Positions 21,124-32,512 of a stretch of 64,000 bases of DNA are shown in pieces. The stretch comes from Branchinecta lynchi (Eukaryota > Arthropoda > Branchiopoda > Anostraca > Branchinectidae): positions 7,385,501 to 7,449,500 of the forward strand of contig JAKZAP010000017.1 of NCBI GenBank assembly GCA_023053575.1. Reading direction: 5' to 3'. Position 1 is the stretch's first letter; each line of letters opens with the position of its first letter. Made by a program: the position numbers and the translations under genes. The notes below the pieces were generated by a model that was given only the letters and a program-made list of their open reading frames with translations, had not been told where the DNA came from and searched no databases.

Positions 21124-21927
21124 TTATCTGTCATCTCTGAATTTGTAGTTCCATTTACACTTTTTCTCGTGAAACCACCATGCATCAATCCCAGCTTTTG
21201 TGACATGAGTATTATTTCTGTACAGCGCTTCACAAACATCACAAAACGCATTCCTGTTCGTATCTTCCAGTGTATGGACCTTGTAGTACTTTTTCCACCA
21301 AAAATAGGCATTGTATTCATCTGGATGTTTGCGTAGATGATTCAGATACGTCGCTAGTTTACGTGGGGTATAATCATTAGCGTTGATATAACTATATTTG
21401 GGAAGCAATGCTGAGTAATTCCCGCCCCCATATACAACTGGGATTATCGCATACTGCATTATGTTGTATAGCTTCTCTGAAATGTAGTCCTCGCATATGG
21501 AGTTCTCAAACGAAAGGTAGAACAAATATTCCGATGCGGTTTTTACGTAGGTTTGGTGTTCCACCTCCTTTCGATTGCTGCGGGGTGGGATAGTCGAATT
21601 TCCGCAACGTCCGTAAATATCAACCTGTACGTATTTGCGAAGCTTTTGGACATATTTTTCTCGAGCCCCAGTAGTTTTGCAGTTTGAGACAAACCAGGCG
21701 GCTGTTTTTGTCTTGTTCTTGAAGTAATCGATTTTCAACGTCTCTGCATGGTCTTCGATTCGTTCGAGTTTTCCGAAACGTAGGCGAAAATCCGAATCTG
21801 ACCGGAAACTCATGGTCCAGTTAAAGTAGTTCTCGTAGAACTTTAAGGTTGGCATGTGAACGGCGGGCTCCATTGAGAAGAATATGTAGCGCTGATTGGG
21901 TAGCCTGGTCAGGTTTGGAGGATGCAA
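21124..21927 (-). CDS. Alpha-1,3-fucosyltransferase (GT10), terminal exon
   Basis: Encodes about 267 residues ending KFRDDR. On the minus strand a polypyrimidine tract and AG (TTTCTCTTCCAG at 21928-21939) directly precede the codons for LHPPNLTRLPNQRYIFFSME, where GT10 homology begins, so the exon starts at 21927. The upstream MKTLLPARNL frame is intron. Conserved blocks: FNWTMSFRSDSD, AAWFVSNC, VDIYGRCG, YLFYLSFENSICEDYISEKL and IPVVYGGGNYSALLPKYSYI, the donor-binding GT10 signature. The enzyme transfers fucose from GDP-fucose to N-acetylglucosamine of glycans in the Golgi lumen. The catalytic domain looks complete; the cytoplasmic/TM exon was not found. It is likely a functional host exon, though a stranded gene copy cannot be excluded. 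Confidence 0.88.
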   Translation of the reverse strand: MHPPNLTRLPNQRYIFFSMEPAVHMPTLKFYENYFNWTMSFRSDSDFRLRFGKLERIEDHAETLKIDYFKNKTKTAAWFVSNCKTTGAREKYVQKLRKYVQVDIYGRCGNSTIPPRSNRKEVEHQTYVKTASEYLFYLSFENSICEDYISEKLYNIMQYAIIPVVYGGGNYSALLPKYSYINANDYTPRKLATYLNHLRKHPDEYNAYFWWKKYYKVHTLEDTNRNAFCDVCEALYRNNTHVTKAGIDAWWFHEKKCKWNYKFRDDR

Positions 21928-22157
21928 CTGGAAGAGAAACATTGGTTGTAAATCTAAGTTTCTCGCGGGCAACAAAGTCTTCATGAGTAGTCTTTACGGT
22001 CTTATGAAGAATCGACCTCCCCAGAACCAATGAGGGACTATGTGCTTTCCAAGCGTGGTGTATCTGGTGCTAAGTTTGGCTGTGATGGGTTCCTCTTGAA
22101 TGTGAGGGTACGGCCTTAGCCATGAAATGTACACGAAAATGACGGTAACTTCCACGA

Positions 22158-23709
22158 ACAAGACCGAAGGTTTCGATAGGATCTCAAAAATCTAATACTT
22201 GATCCAGACAATTGCGAACGAAAAAATGGTCAGAAGCGAATTCAGCGTATCTCCTTATCCGTAGAAAGAACATCTAATCAACTTCAAGTAAAACTTTGTA
22301 TAAAAAAAATCCCGGTTTCAACCGGATTCCGAACGAACTATATGTCCCGGTAAAAAAAAAATTGTCATATACAGATTCAGCGTTTCTTCTTACCCCTAAA
22401 TCTGTCATCTAATCAACTTCAAATAAAACTTTTGATTTTAAGAGATTTTCCGGTTTTGGCCTGATTCCGGGCGAAAAAGTTGCCCGGGTAGAAAATATAC
22501 TTTTCAGATAAGTGTTCAGCATGTCTTCTTATCCCTAAGTCGAACATCTTATCAACTTCAGATAAAACGTTTACTTTTAAAAAACTGTCCGATTTCGCCG
22601 AATTCCGGGCGAACTTCTTGCCCTGCGAGAAAATGGTTTTCGCCATCGTGTTCAGTATGTCTTTCTACCCCTAATTCGAACATCTAATCAACTTCAAATA
22701 AAACTTTTACTTTTAAAGACTTGCTGGTTTTGGCCGGATTCCGGGCTCACTACTTGTCCGGCGAATAAAATGGTTTTCACCATCGTGCACTGTCAGAGGG
22801 TTCATAACAGATAACGTATAACAATTCAAGAATAACACCTTTTATCGTAGAAATAAAGTGTTATGACCAATTAAGTTTACACTATTTCGTGCCTAGATCT
22901 CCAACAACACCTTCAATTGGTAAAAATACTAACGGGAACGAAAGAAACATAACAAATAACATCCCAACGTGTTATCTGTTGAAACCGCGCATCCTTCTGT
23001 TGTCCTTATGTAACTTCTGACAGTGTATTAGTTTTACCTATTGAAGGTGTTGTTGGAGATCTAGGCACAAAATAGTATAAACTTAATTGGTTATAACACT
23101 TTATTTCTAAGTGAAAAGGTGTTATTCTTGAAAGTGTTATGCGCAATCTGTTATGAGACTTCTGACAGTGTGTTCAGCATGTCTTCTTACTCCTAAATCA
23201 AACATCTAATCAACTTCAAATAAGACTTACATTTAAAAGACTTTCCGGCTTTAGCCAGATTCCGGGCTAACTACTTGTCTGGCGATAAAATGGTTTTCAC
23301 CATCGTGTTCAGCATGTCTTCTACCCCTATATCCAACATCTAATCAGCTTCAAATAAAACCTTTACTTTTAACAAACTTTCTGGTTTTGACCAGATTCCG
23401 AGCGAACTAGTTGTTGAATGACAACATGGTTTTCACCAACGTGTTCAGCATGTCTTCTTACCCACAATCGACTATCACATCATCATTTGCCCCTTAATTT
23501 AACCCCCTCCTCCGCCCCTAAATGTACGGCTACAGAGCCCATCTACGAAGTCGACCTTACTCTTGACCCAAAGAGTCCTCACAACAAGTTTCATCAAAAT
23601 ATCTAATTCCCTTCGGGAGTTATAGCGCGCACAGACGGACGGACGGACAGACAGACGGACAACTTTTGCGGTGTCATAGGTATCCCTCCACTTACGTTTT
23701 GGGATCCCT
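22158..23709 (-). repeat. Family B element (Helentron/DINE-like), minus orientation
   Basis: Right end (5' on the minus strand) has GGGATCCCAAAACGTAAGTGG and a CGTCTGTCTGTCCGTCC tract (23635-23660). Left end is the complement of GGTCTTGTT at 22158. The body is about eight ~134-bp modules each with a CCGGATTCCGGGCGAACTA-like and a GTTCAGCATGTCTTCTTACC-like segment. A TA-type MITE (22788-23170) is inserted in one module. No coding capacity. Confidence 0.75.
22788..23170. mobile_element. 383-bp MITE, CACTGTCAGA ends
   Basis: Ends CACTGTCAGAGGGTTCATAA and the complement of CTTCTGACAGTG, flanked by TG on both sides; sister modules have a single TG there, so this is a real duplication. The two arms mirror each other (CCAATTAAGTTTACACTA / TAGTATAAACTTAATTGG). 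An additional terminal-like CTTCTGACAGTG occurs internally at about 23014-23025, suggesting a composite. A near-identical copy is at 34403-34788. Confidence 0.85.
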
Positions 23710-24359
23710 AAAACGCCCCCATTAAAAAATTTGTCCAGCTAATCGAATTGATCTGATTATTTTCCTGCGAAAACAGATATTGATCTAACTCGTAGCGCCG
23801 ACATGGCACTACATACGTCAACCATTACATTTTATGTGTTAAAATACTTGAATATGTACAATTATTACATAAAAGAAAATAAATCACTTGGAATTCACTC
23901 GTTTTCTTCGTCTCCGCGAAGAACGTCCCCACGCATATATTTAGGCTTTAGCTTTGTATCCAGATTCTGGGAGTCTTATGGGGAGAAAAGATGGTCAGGG
24001 GAAAAATTTAAGTCACCAAGTCTGAGCCCACTTTGGAGGAATGCAAGATCTGATCAGGTGCTGTCCCCAGCCACATTTACTGCCAGCGCCCATACCGTCT
24101 GGAGCGGTAATCATGTTTCTGGATTGTTTCGCGAAATGTTAAAAGCTTGAACTGAAAAGAGCTGAGATAGGACAATCTAGGTACCCCTCACTTATTCAAT
24201 TAAAGATGCTTGAGGGCTCGATGAAGATGCGTTACTTCGTCGTTCCACTGTTCACGAATAATCGCTTTTCACATAGTGAAATTTCCCTCTAGGATTTGTG
24301 GTATGCTTGACGAAAACAGTTTACGAAACGTAAGTGTTCACGCAGTGAGTTACCTTCGT
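23710..24359. other. No gene recognised
   Basis: Contains one 115-codon plus-strand frame (23803-24150) with no recognisable motif and no codon-level support. Otherwise unremarkable unique-looking sequence. Confidence 0.3.
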
Positions 24360-24800
24360 ATGGCATGCATTTTGGGTCAAAATTGGTAAAAATGTTGCCG
24401 AGAATACATGAAATGTCGCAGAGAATGCATGAAATGTAGCCGAGAATGCTGTTTTTGTCGCCGAGATTTCTTTTGTGTATCCGAGACTTCAATCTTTGTT
24501 GCCGAGAAGGACAACTTTGTAGCCGAGGTTGCCACTGAAAAGCGTGGCTAAATACCATGCATTCTCGGCGACATTACGTGAAATCTGGGCGACACTTTGT
24601 TCTGTCTCGGGAACTAGATTTTTGGTTTCGAACACATATGTGTCTTTCTCGGTGACACGTTTTTCAGTGACAATCTCGGCTACAAAGTTGTCATTCTCGG
24701 TAACAAACATTGCAGTCTCGGATACACACACAAAATCTTGGCGACAAAAGCAGCATTCTCGGCGACATTTCTGCCAAATTTGACCCAAAATGCATGCCAT
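24360..24800. mobile_element. Foldback element with GCCGAGAATGC tandem arms
   Basis: A perfect 20-bp TIR, ATGGCATGCATTTTGGGTCA at 24360-24379 and its complement at 24781-24800. The arms are ~20-bp tandem units built around TGTCGCCGAGAATGC, in one orientation to about 24530 and inverted after. CAGTGAG occurs just outside both ends (24334 and 24802) but not immediately adjacent on the left. Length 441 bp, no transposase. Confidence 0.75.
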
Positions 24801-26699
24801 TCAGTGAGCTGATCACTGGCTACTGAAAGGGCGCGTTTGTATTGAGATTCAAATTGACCAAAGCATTGACCAACTCACTGCACCGCTAGACACAAAACGA
24901 TAAGTACAGCTGTCACAAAGAGGTTGGGGGGGGGGGGGGGAGCGGAATGAGTTAGTACCGTTTTGACTGTCATACCAAATAGATATGAGCTTTTTCTGCT
25001 CAGCAGAGTGTTTGATGAGAAATCCCCCGACACACTTAAAAGTATAGAATATTAGGCCTAAGTCTTATCTCAGTAAGGTGGACATGGCTGATACATAAAT
25101 CTAATGGGTTAGGCATGTGCTTCTGCCGTGTTTGCCATGCGTGGATAGACAATGGCGTGAACACTTTTTCAATGCAGAGGCTGAAGTTATAAGCTGAAGT
25201 TCTACTGGAACCAGGTTTGCCACATAATTTAATTTAATTTAATTTATTTATAACCAACACGATACATGAAGTAAATATGGTGGAGTAGGAAAATAAAAAA
25301 CATTTAGAGAGTGACTTTGGGCCCAAAACAGAGAGTGAATTGGGAGTGAAAATTTCTTTTTAAGAAACAACGTGAAATGGTCTCTTTTGGTCGGAATCGC
25401 CTCTACAAAAACGACGGATCTTAATTTTATTTTCACAAAAAAAAAACACGTTAAATAGTCACTTCTTTTTGGAATCCCTGCTGCAAAAGGGACACATTTG
25501 GACGTAATCTCAAATAGAGTGATTTTTATGTCCTACGTCGGACAAGATTCACAAAAACAAAATAGAGTGACATTTCACACTATCGTGCGACATGTGGCAA
25601 CCGTGACTGGAACACTAACGAAAACTACTTACAGGCATGGTCGGCCGGTGGAAAACCACTGCATCAAAGTGTGTAACATCAAGACCTTTCGCGTTCCGCA
25701 CGATTTCACACATCTTCTTGTGTGAACAGTCCTTAAAATCCTCTTGTCCGTCTTGCATCCTCAGGCCCCACGTAGTGTTGTAAATCAATATCCTCTTTAA
25801 GCTTGTCCTACTCTGCGGTTGCAGTAATGAGGGTTTTGCCGGCTGTTGGGTAGTAATCTGTAATCAGTATTTTAACATGTTTAAAGTGTCGGGTTTGAAA
25901 TGTAACTTATGTACCTACACCCGAAGAAAAGCGGAATTCTTTCGGCATATGGCTAGAGGTCTCGTTGAGTTGATACAGCTATTTCTTCTGGAATCCGGTC
26001 AAGCATTGATATTTTATAATAATGATAAATATTCTTTAAGCCCAAGCTGACTTTGAAATATTCAAATAATGCATAAAACGGATATCAATCAGTCAATCAT
26101 TTATTTCCAAATATCTCTTAAAAGTGATAACATAGGATTAGCAGCCTGAAAGCATCGTAGCTGACGTATCCGTATATGCATTATTTGAATTTATGATAGT
26201 GCAATTTCTACGAGAAAACAAATAAGCGGTCGGCATAACGGAGTCAAACAACGTGTTGAGTCATGCCGTTGTCTTTTGGTTGCGTGAATCCGGCCGAATA
26301 TTTTCGTTCTTCGCCATGCGGCAAAACAAGACAGTGAACTGTGATATTTTGTATATTAAACGGTCGGGATGGGGCTAAACAACACGTTGAATCAAGGTAT
26401 ACCTTCGTGCAGAATCCGTTTGAAATGGATATTTTTCAAACTAGTATACATTCCTAAGGTAGTGACTGAACGTTCGGCATGGCAGCAAAAAACATCTGAA
26501 AGTGTGTTTTGTAGTTGTTCTTCGCCCATGATGAATACTGTAATAGAAGTCTAAAGCACGCCAGCGCTCTTCAGGAAGAAGGAGTAAGCGTGTCCGTACG
26601 ATTAAAACTCAACGACTCAAATCCTGTGTCAATCAATCACCTCGATCTTTGGTAGCAGCTGTGACACCAATTCTGCCTTTCTTCCGCTAGATACCCGGA
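24801..26699. other. No gene recognised; poly-G tract
   Basis: A run of 15 G lies at 24926-24940 and a TTTAATTTAATTTAATT microsatellite at about 25225-25245. Short frames are scattered on both strands and carry no family motif. The last 100 bp abut the truncated LINE at 26700 and may include its start. Confidence 0.3.
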
Positions 26700-29277
26700 G
26701 TGGCCGGAGATTTTGCATCGGCAAGTAAATAAGAAAAAATCAAGAAAACTGGATATTTTGACTGTCCAAAAGTTGAAAACGACATTAGAAGAACGGGGAT
26801 TTTCTGATGTGTATGTTTGTTCAAATGTGGACGAAGCAGGACAAGCGTTTGTCCAAAAATTTAAAGCAGCTTTGGATGAAGTTTGCCCCTTGAAGTCGTT
26901 GACTTATCGGAGGTATAAAGTTCCATTTAAACCATGGATTACACACGGAATATTAAAATCGGCTAGGAAAAAAAATAAGTTATATAGGCGCTTTTTGCAG
27001 TACCCTACTGATGATAATAAGCATATATTCAAAACTTATAAAAATATGCTAACTAAGCTCTTGCGATCTGCAAAAAGATTTACTTATCGAAAGCTTTTGA
27101 TAATGCTCAAGGTTGTCCCAAGAAGACGTGGGATCTCATCAATTCATGCCTAGGGAAAAATAAGGATCATTCAATTCCAGACGAGATGATGTCTCCTGAC
27201 GGTAATCAGAAGGTCTCAGGTAAACAAGAGGTCATCAGCTTGCTCAACAACCATTTCGCGACTATTGGTGAGAAAACTGCTCCACCTTCCCCTAGTTCGG
27301 ATTCACAAACATTTTCATCTTACCTACCTCCTCGCAGTCAAGACTCGATGTTTCTGTATCCGGTGACAGCGCAGGAACTAATCAACATAACCAAGCGGCT
27401 GAAAAACGGAGCTTCCGAAGGAACTGATGGGTCGTCAACTAACCTGCTGAAGTCAATAATTCCCGAAGTTGCTGATGCATTGGCGCATGTGACAAACCCT
27501 GTGTTTTACAACTGGAACGTTCCCCAAGATATTTAAGTCGGCAAAAATCATCGCCCTACACAAGGGTGGCGATCCACTGGATCCCTCCAACTATCGCCCT
27601 ATTTCTATCCTTCCTGCATTCTCAAAGCTGATCGAGCGGTATTTGTACAATAGGATTGTGTCTTATCTGTTAGAAAAAGATTTTTTTTCTCCGTCTCAGT
27701 TCGGTTTTCGGAAAAATCACTCGACTGAGCACGCAGTGTTGGTTATTACTCAATTCATCCATGATGCCCTTGATAACAATGAAATACCTGCGACTATTTT
27801 CCTTGATATTAAAAAGGCATTTGACACAATTTCACACTTTATTTTGCAGTTTAAGTTTGATAATAGTGGAATTAGGGGCCCAGTGAATAATCTAATTATG
27901 TCATACCTAACAGACAGGTCTCAGTTCGTGAGTGATGGTGATACTATTTCTTCTGAAGTGCCCCAGTCTAATAAGGTCGGTGTGCCCCAGGGTTCGATCC
28001 TGGGTCCACTTTTATTTCTTATTTATGTTAATGATATTTCAAGTGCTTTGAAGGACCTTGGATTAACAATATTATTTGCTGATGACACCGCTTGCAGTGT
28101 TAAAGCTAAAGATGAATTGTCACTACGCTCGAAAATGGGAATTGCTATAGCACGCCTACGTCAATGGTTTCATGACAACAAACTCGTGGTAAACTGTTTG
28201 AAGTCAAATTTTTTAATTTTTTCTCGTGTTGGTTATCGTCTGCCAAACCTACAGTCAGTAGATATGGACGATCGTGATAGCATTACAAGGGTTGATAGTG
28301 TTAGATACCTTGGTATTCAGTTAGATAGTAACCTTTCTTTTAAGTCCCATATTGATAAAGTGAAACTGAAGATAAGTCGTAATGTTGGAATGATGTATCG
28401 CCTTAAGTTTCTACTCCCTTACCACGCTATGCGATCTATTTATTTTTCCCTTATTCACTCGTACCTCACTTATTGTCCCCTTGTATATCTGAACACGTTC
28501 AGCAGTCATCTTGCTCCTCTTCAGAGACTTCAAAATAAGGGGATCCGCCTCCTGAAGGAGTTTATGCCATCTCCATCATCGCTACCAAACTCGTCACCCA
28601 CAAAGAGTGCTTATAAGTTGCTTAATATTTTACCCGTTTCTTTATTTCTGCAATTTTTTTCGATAATAATGTTGGAGTGTTATTTCAAAAATAGACTGCC
28701 TTCGATTTTGTATTCCTGCGAGCTGCTCCCCACCGCTTATGACCACCATTATGCTACTCGTTTTGGTTCGGATCCTCGTCAACCTCTGATCAGATGTGAA
28801 CGATCCAGATTTAGTTTGCGTAATTGTTTAGTTAAATTTTATAATTTATTAGAAGATAAAGATATTGTTCGCCTTTCTCTTCCTTTACTAAAAAAAAGGT
28901 TTAAAACTAAATTGTTGGATTTGTATTAATGAGGAGTGTTGGAGAAGGTGGTTTGGCCTCTGGTTTGTTCAGTCCTGATTCTCTGATTCTTTGCCCATGG
29001 TTATATATTTTTTATATTTTGATGGTTATTGAGTCTTCGATCTGACGTGGTAAGTTGCTTTATAATCTCTTATTGTTTTTCATGTTTTTCTTTCTTCTTG
29101 TTGTTCACGCTGTTATGGTATAGGCGCGCTCTTAATCTGTTATTGGTTGAATTTTCTTCTCTTCTTTGTATGTTGCCCGAGCATTTGTTGAGTCCCTCTC
29201 TGCCGGGTAACTTCCTGATATTTAGTTATTTTGTTTTGTTGTAAATAATAAAACCTTGAACCTTGAACCTTGAAGTA
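26700..29277 (+). mobile_element. LINE lacking its 5' end, with (ACCTTGA)n tail
   Basis: A near-complete second half of a non-LTR retrotransposon. After the ORF2 stop (28927-28929) comes a ~310-bp 3' UTR with AATAATAAAACC and a tail of three ACCTTGA units (about 29252-29272). Microsatellite-like 3' tails are typical of CR1/L2/Jockey-superclade LINEs. Endonuclease and ORF1 are absent. Confidence 0.85.
26713..28929 (+). pseudogene. LINE ORF2: linker, reverse transcriptase and C-terminal domain
   Basis: Starts in the post-endonuclease linker (YKVPFKPWITHGILKSARKK). Shifts occur near 27110 and 27530. From 27643 a single frame of 428 codons runs to the end: FSPSQFGFRKNHSTEHAVL, IFLDIKKAFDTISH (motif A), VGVPQGSILGPLLFLIYVND (motif B), TILFADDTACSV (motif C), LVVNCLKSNFLIFS and SVRYLGIQLDSNLSFKSHI. 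The C-terminal region (IRLLKEFMPSPS onward) is the usual tail. Two frameshifts and the missing endonuclease make it inactive, but it is well preserved and probably young. Confidence 0.88.
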
Positions 29278-30138
29278 AAAGAGAGATAGTCATCAACAGT
29301 ATAGCTATGACTGGAATCTATAGAGAACCGAAAATCTAAACCGACCAGTTTTCTGTTTCTGATTTAATAACGGACAAAAAAGTTTATTAAGTTACTGTGG
29401 TTTGGTCGGACGAATTTGGTGAAAAAACAAACAAAAAAACACGCCAAAATATGTAAAAATGACAGCTGGTCGTGAAAGGAAAATAAGAAAGGGTTGATGT
29501 TTATAATTAAACAAATATTACTGAGCATGAGGGTTTAAACACGATGACAAAATATAGAAGACGTGCAAAGATTGTCCTTGTGTAAGGTGCTCGAACTGCA
29601 TTCAGCAAAAGACAAAAAACTCCCGAAGGATAAGTTTTCTTACAATAATGATCATAAAAATATAATGTAAAAAAATGGTCATTGGTCACCAGAGATATCC
29701 CGAGCCTTTCTTCATTGGGCGGAAATTTATAGAATGGTTACCTGATTTTTATCGAATCTACTGAATTTGGTTCTTCAATAGTAACTTATTTTTCAATAAG
29801 TTATAATGTGAAAGGTTGCATAGTATGTATAAAACCAAGTCGAAAGTGAAACTCGACCTTTTTCATCCTTTCACTTCTGTCAGTAATGTGCAGTGGACGT
29901 CACTAGCCTTTTAGCTTCGAGTGGGTGAAGGGGGGGGGGGGGGGGACGTCCAGCTCTGCCGACGGGACTTTGATAATTTGCCTACAAAAGTCGCTAGCAG
30001 CTTCACCCAGGACAAATTAAACTAAGCGCCGCCGGCTAAATTTGTTAAGCCCAATTTTTTTTCTGGCAAAGCTTAGCTACTTACCAAACAAATTCTAGCT
30101 TTCAATGTTGTTAAAACACTCAACAATTCCTGGCCTTA
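29278..30138. other. No gene recognised; poly-G tract
   Basis: AT-rich sequence with a run of 16 G at 29930-29945. A 60-codon minus-strand frame has no recognisable features. Confidence 0.3.
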
Positions 30139-30673
30139 CCCCTGGTTCACACAGCTGCGGTTTCGCGCAAAATTCTGCGTCACCCGACATACGACACAAA
30201 TCGTGCGACAAGCTACGCAGAGCTTTGCGTTTTGTCGCAGTGTCGGATGCGTTGAAAAATTTCAACTGATCCGACATAACGCATGAGATTTTTGAGGGAA
30301 AGAAAAAACAAACAAAGATGTGTTAATTTTCAAGACTAAAAATTGCTCTACGTTGTCCTGACTGTAATCCTAGGATGGCTGAATGCATAATATCTTCAGA
30401 CTAAACTTTTATTAACCTGTTTTGAACAAGATGACTGAATTAAAATTTCCTAATGTTGGGTCGTATTCAGAAGGGTAATCTCTCGGCATCTACAAAAGTC
30501 GTTTCCCCATGGGGTCCTTTGTCAATTGTCATTTTGCAGAATAATCTCGACAAAAAATTTCGTTTTCTTTTTGCGTCTGCGTGGTTGTGGGAAGGTCCAT
30601 GCGATTCTGACGCACGTCGGAACGGCAAATACAAAACCTTAGTCGTATACGACGTAGCAGTGTGAACCCAGGG
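30139..30673. mobile_element. TIR element with TTA duplication (PIF/Harbinger-type MITE)
   Basis: TTA at 30136-30138 and 30674-30676 flanks ends CCCCTGGTTCACACAGCTGC and, in complement, CCCTGGGTTCACACTGCTAC. Three-base TWA duplications are typical of PIF/Harbinger. The inner ends also mirror (GCGACAAG, CGACGTAGC). Length 535 bp, no transposase. Confidence 0.7.
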
Positions 30674-30884
30674 TTAAACACGTCAACGAAATGACGTGCT
30701 CTTCTTCTAAACTGAGAATACTAAGAAATGCATGCGGGAAGGTCCATGCGATTCTGACGCACGTCTGAACATCAAATACAAAACCTTTGTCGCATACGAC
30801 GTAGCAGTGTGAACCCAGGGATAAACATGTCAACGAAATGACGTGCTCTTCTTCTAAACTGAGAATACTAAGAAATGCACCGCA
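30594..30884 (+). repeat. 147-bp tandem duplication across the right end of the TTA element
   Basis: GGTCCATGCGATTCTGACGC at 30594 recurs at 30741, and the following sequence is repeated to about 30884, including the element's right terminus (GTGTGAACCCAGGG at 30660 and about 30807) and 75 bp of outside flank. The second copy differs by a few substitutions. The duplication therefore followed insertion of the element. Confidence 0.8.
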
Positions 30885-31415
30885 GGCGAAATTTTTTGGA
30901 TAATGATCCAAGTACCATTTTACAATCCCAAACCTGCCAAATCATCAAATGGGATATCCGGATGCGGTGGAACAGAGACGGCGTAAAGAAATGTCCAGTG
31001 GATTGCCAAATTCGGTAACGAATGGGGACGAAAAAAACACGGTAAATCACAGAATTTGCAAATAGATGGACCGAATGCGGTGAAATAGATGCAGACTAAT
31101 AAGAGGCCCGGAGAAAATCTAACTCGGTAACGAAGGACAACAAAATGAATTCGACGAATCAGATCCGGCAAAATTTTACCGTACGCCCAAAATGGTAGGG
31201 GGGGGGTGCCCCTGGCCTGTCCAAGACTATTTATTCTAAGAATCTTATTCCAAGAATAGTACAAAGACTATTGCAGACGTTACATCTACTGTCAGCAGGT
31301 AGCAAGTAGATTACGATGAACAAATCCTGACCCATCGTTACATCTGTTATAAAGTTGATCAAATCGAAAGTGACTCCTCCCTCGGCATCATCCGGTGACG
31401 CACAGAGCTGAAAAC

Positions 31416-32512
31416 AACAAGACCAAAGGTGTCGATGGGATTCTAAAAATCTAATATTTGATTCAGACAATAGGGTCTTGTCTTCGCCAGGCTATTCATC
31501 AGAGAAAACCAAAAAACCTCTGTAAGCCATATCTATTTTGACGATACTGACCGAGACTTCCTGCTTTACTTCTGCCAAGTTTCCGGTTTCGCCCGAATTC
31601 CGAGCAAAATACTAGTCCAGCAAAAAAAGAAAATTCGGAAACAAATCCAGCGTCAAATACCTATAAAGAACATCTAATCGACTTCGAATAAAAGTTTGAC
31701 TTTAAAAAAAAATCTGGTTACAACCGGATTCCGGACTAATTATATGTCTGGGTAAAAATGATTGTCATATACAGACTCAGCCTCCCTTCTTACCCTTTAA
31801 TCTGTCATCTGTAATCTGATGTTTGTTTGTTCAGTGTGATTTTTTTATATTGTGGCCCATGTTGGCCTTATTTGAAATAAAATAAATAAATAAATAATCA
31901 AACTTCTGCTTTTAACAAATTTTCCAGTTTTGGCCGGATTTCGGGCGAACTAGTTGTCTGGCGAGAAAATGGTTTTCGCCAGTGTTCAGCATGTCTTTTT
32001 ACCCCTAAATCGAACATTTAATCAACTTCAAATGAAACTTTTACTTTTAACCAACTTTCCGGTTTTGCCGAATTCCGGACGAACTACTTGTTCGGCGAGA
32101 AAATTATTTTCACCATCGTGTTCAGCATGTTTTCTTACCTCTAAATCGACCATTAAATCAACTTCATATAAAACTTTTACTTTTAACCAACTTTCCGGTT
32201 TTTGCCGGATTCCGGACAAACTACTCGTCCGGCGAGAATATGGTTTTCCCTTTTGCGCTCAGCATACCTTCTTACTCCATAATCGACTATCACATCAGCT
32301 GTTTAAAAATATTTTGTTTGTCCCTTAGTGTGAACCCCCTCCCCCACCCCTAAATGTAGAGCTACAGAGCCCATCTACGAACTTGACCTTACCCTTGATC
32401 CAATGAATCCTCACACCAAGTTTCATCAAAATATCTCATTCCCTTCAAGAGTTATAGGGCGCACAGACGGACAGAGAGACGGACGGATAGACGACGCTTT
32501 GGGATTCCAAAA
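31416..32512 (-). repeat. Family B element, minus orientation
   Basis: Left end is the complement of GGTCTTGTT (31416-31424), followed by GGGTCTTGTCTTCGCC-like sequence. The body has ~134-bp modules (TTCCGGTTTTGCCGAATTCC; CATCGTGTTCAGCATG). The right end holds the CAGACGGACAGAGAGACGG tract and a mutated GGGATTCC palindrome at about 32501. A LINE 3' scrap sits inside at 31809-31895. Confidence 0.7.
31809..31895 (+). mobile_element. 87-bp LINE 3'-end insertion
   Basis: Relative to sister modules (TCATCTAATCAACTTC), an extra 87 bp ends in a (AAATA)n tail at 31876-31894 and begins GTAATCTGATGTTTG. This is the signature of a severely 5'-truncated LINE or SINE. Confidence 0.6.

Noticed and set aside
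21928..21984. Upstream ATG (MKTLLPARNL) as start of the fucosyltransferase
   Set aside because: A canonical polypyrimidine-AG acceptor lies downstream at 21928-21939 and homology begins exactly after it, so the ATG is intronic.
23803..24150. 115-codon frame as a gene
   Set aside because: No recognisable motif, no splice or promoter signal, and composition like the surrounding sequence.
31416..32512. Simple satellite DNA
   Set aside because: The copy has the same palindromic 5' end and GGTCTTGTT 3' end as dispersed copies elsewhere, so it is a bounded mobile element containing tandem modules rather than a plain satellite.
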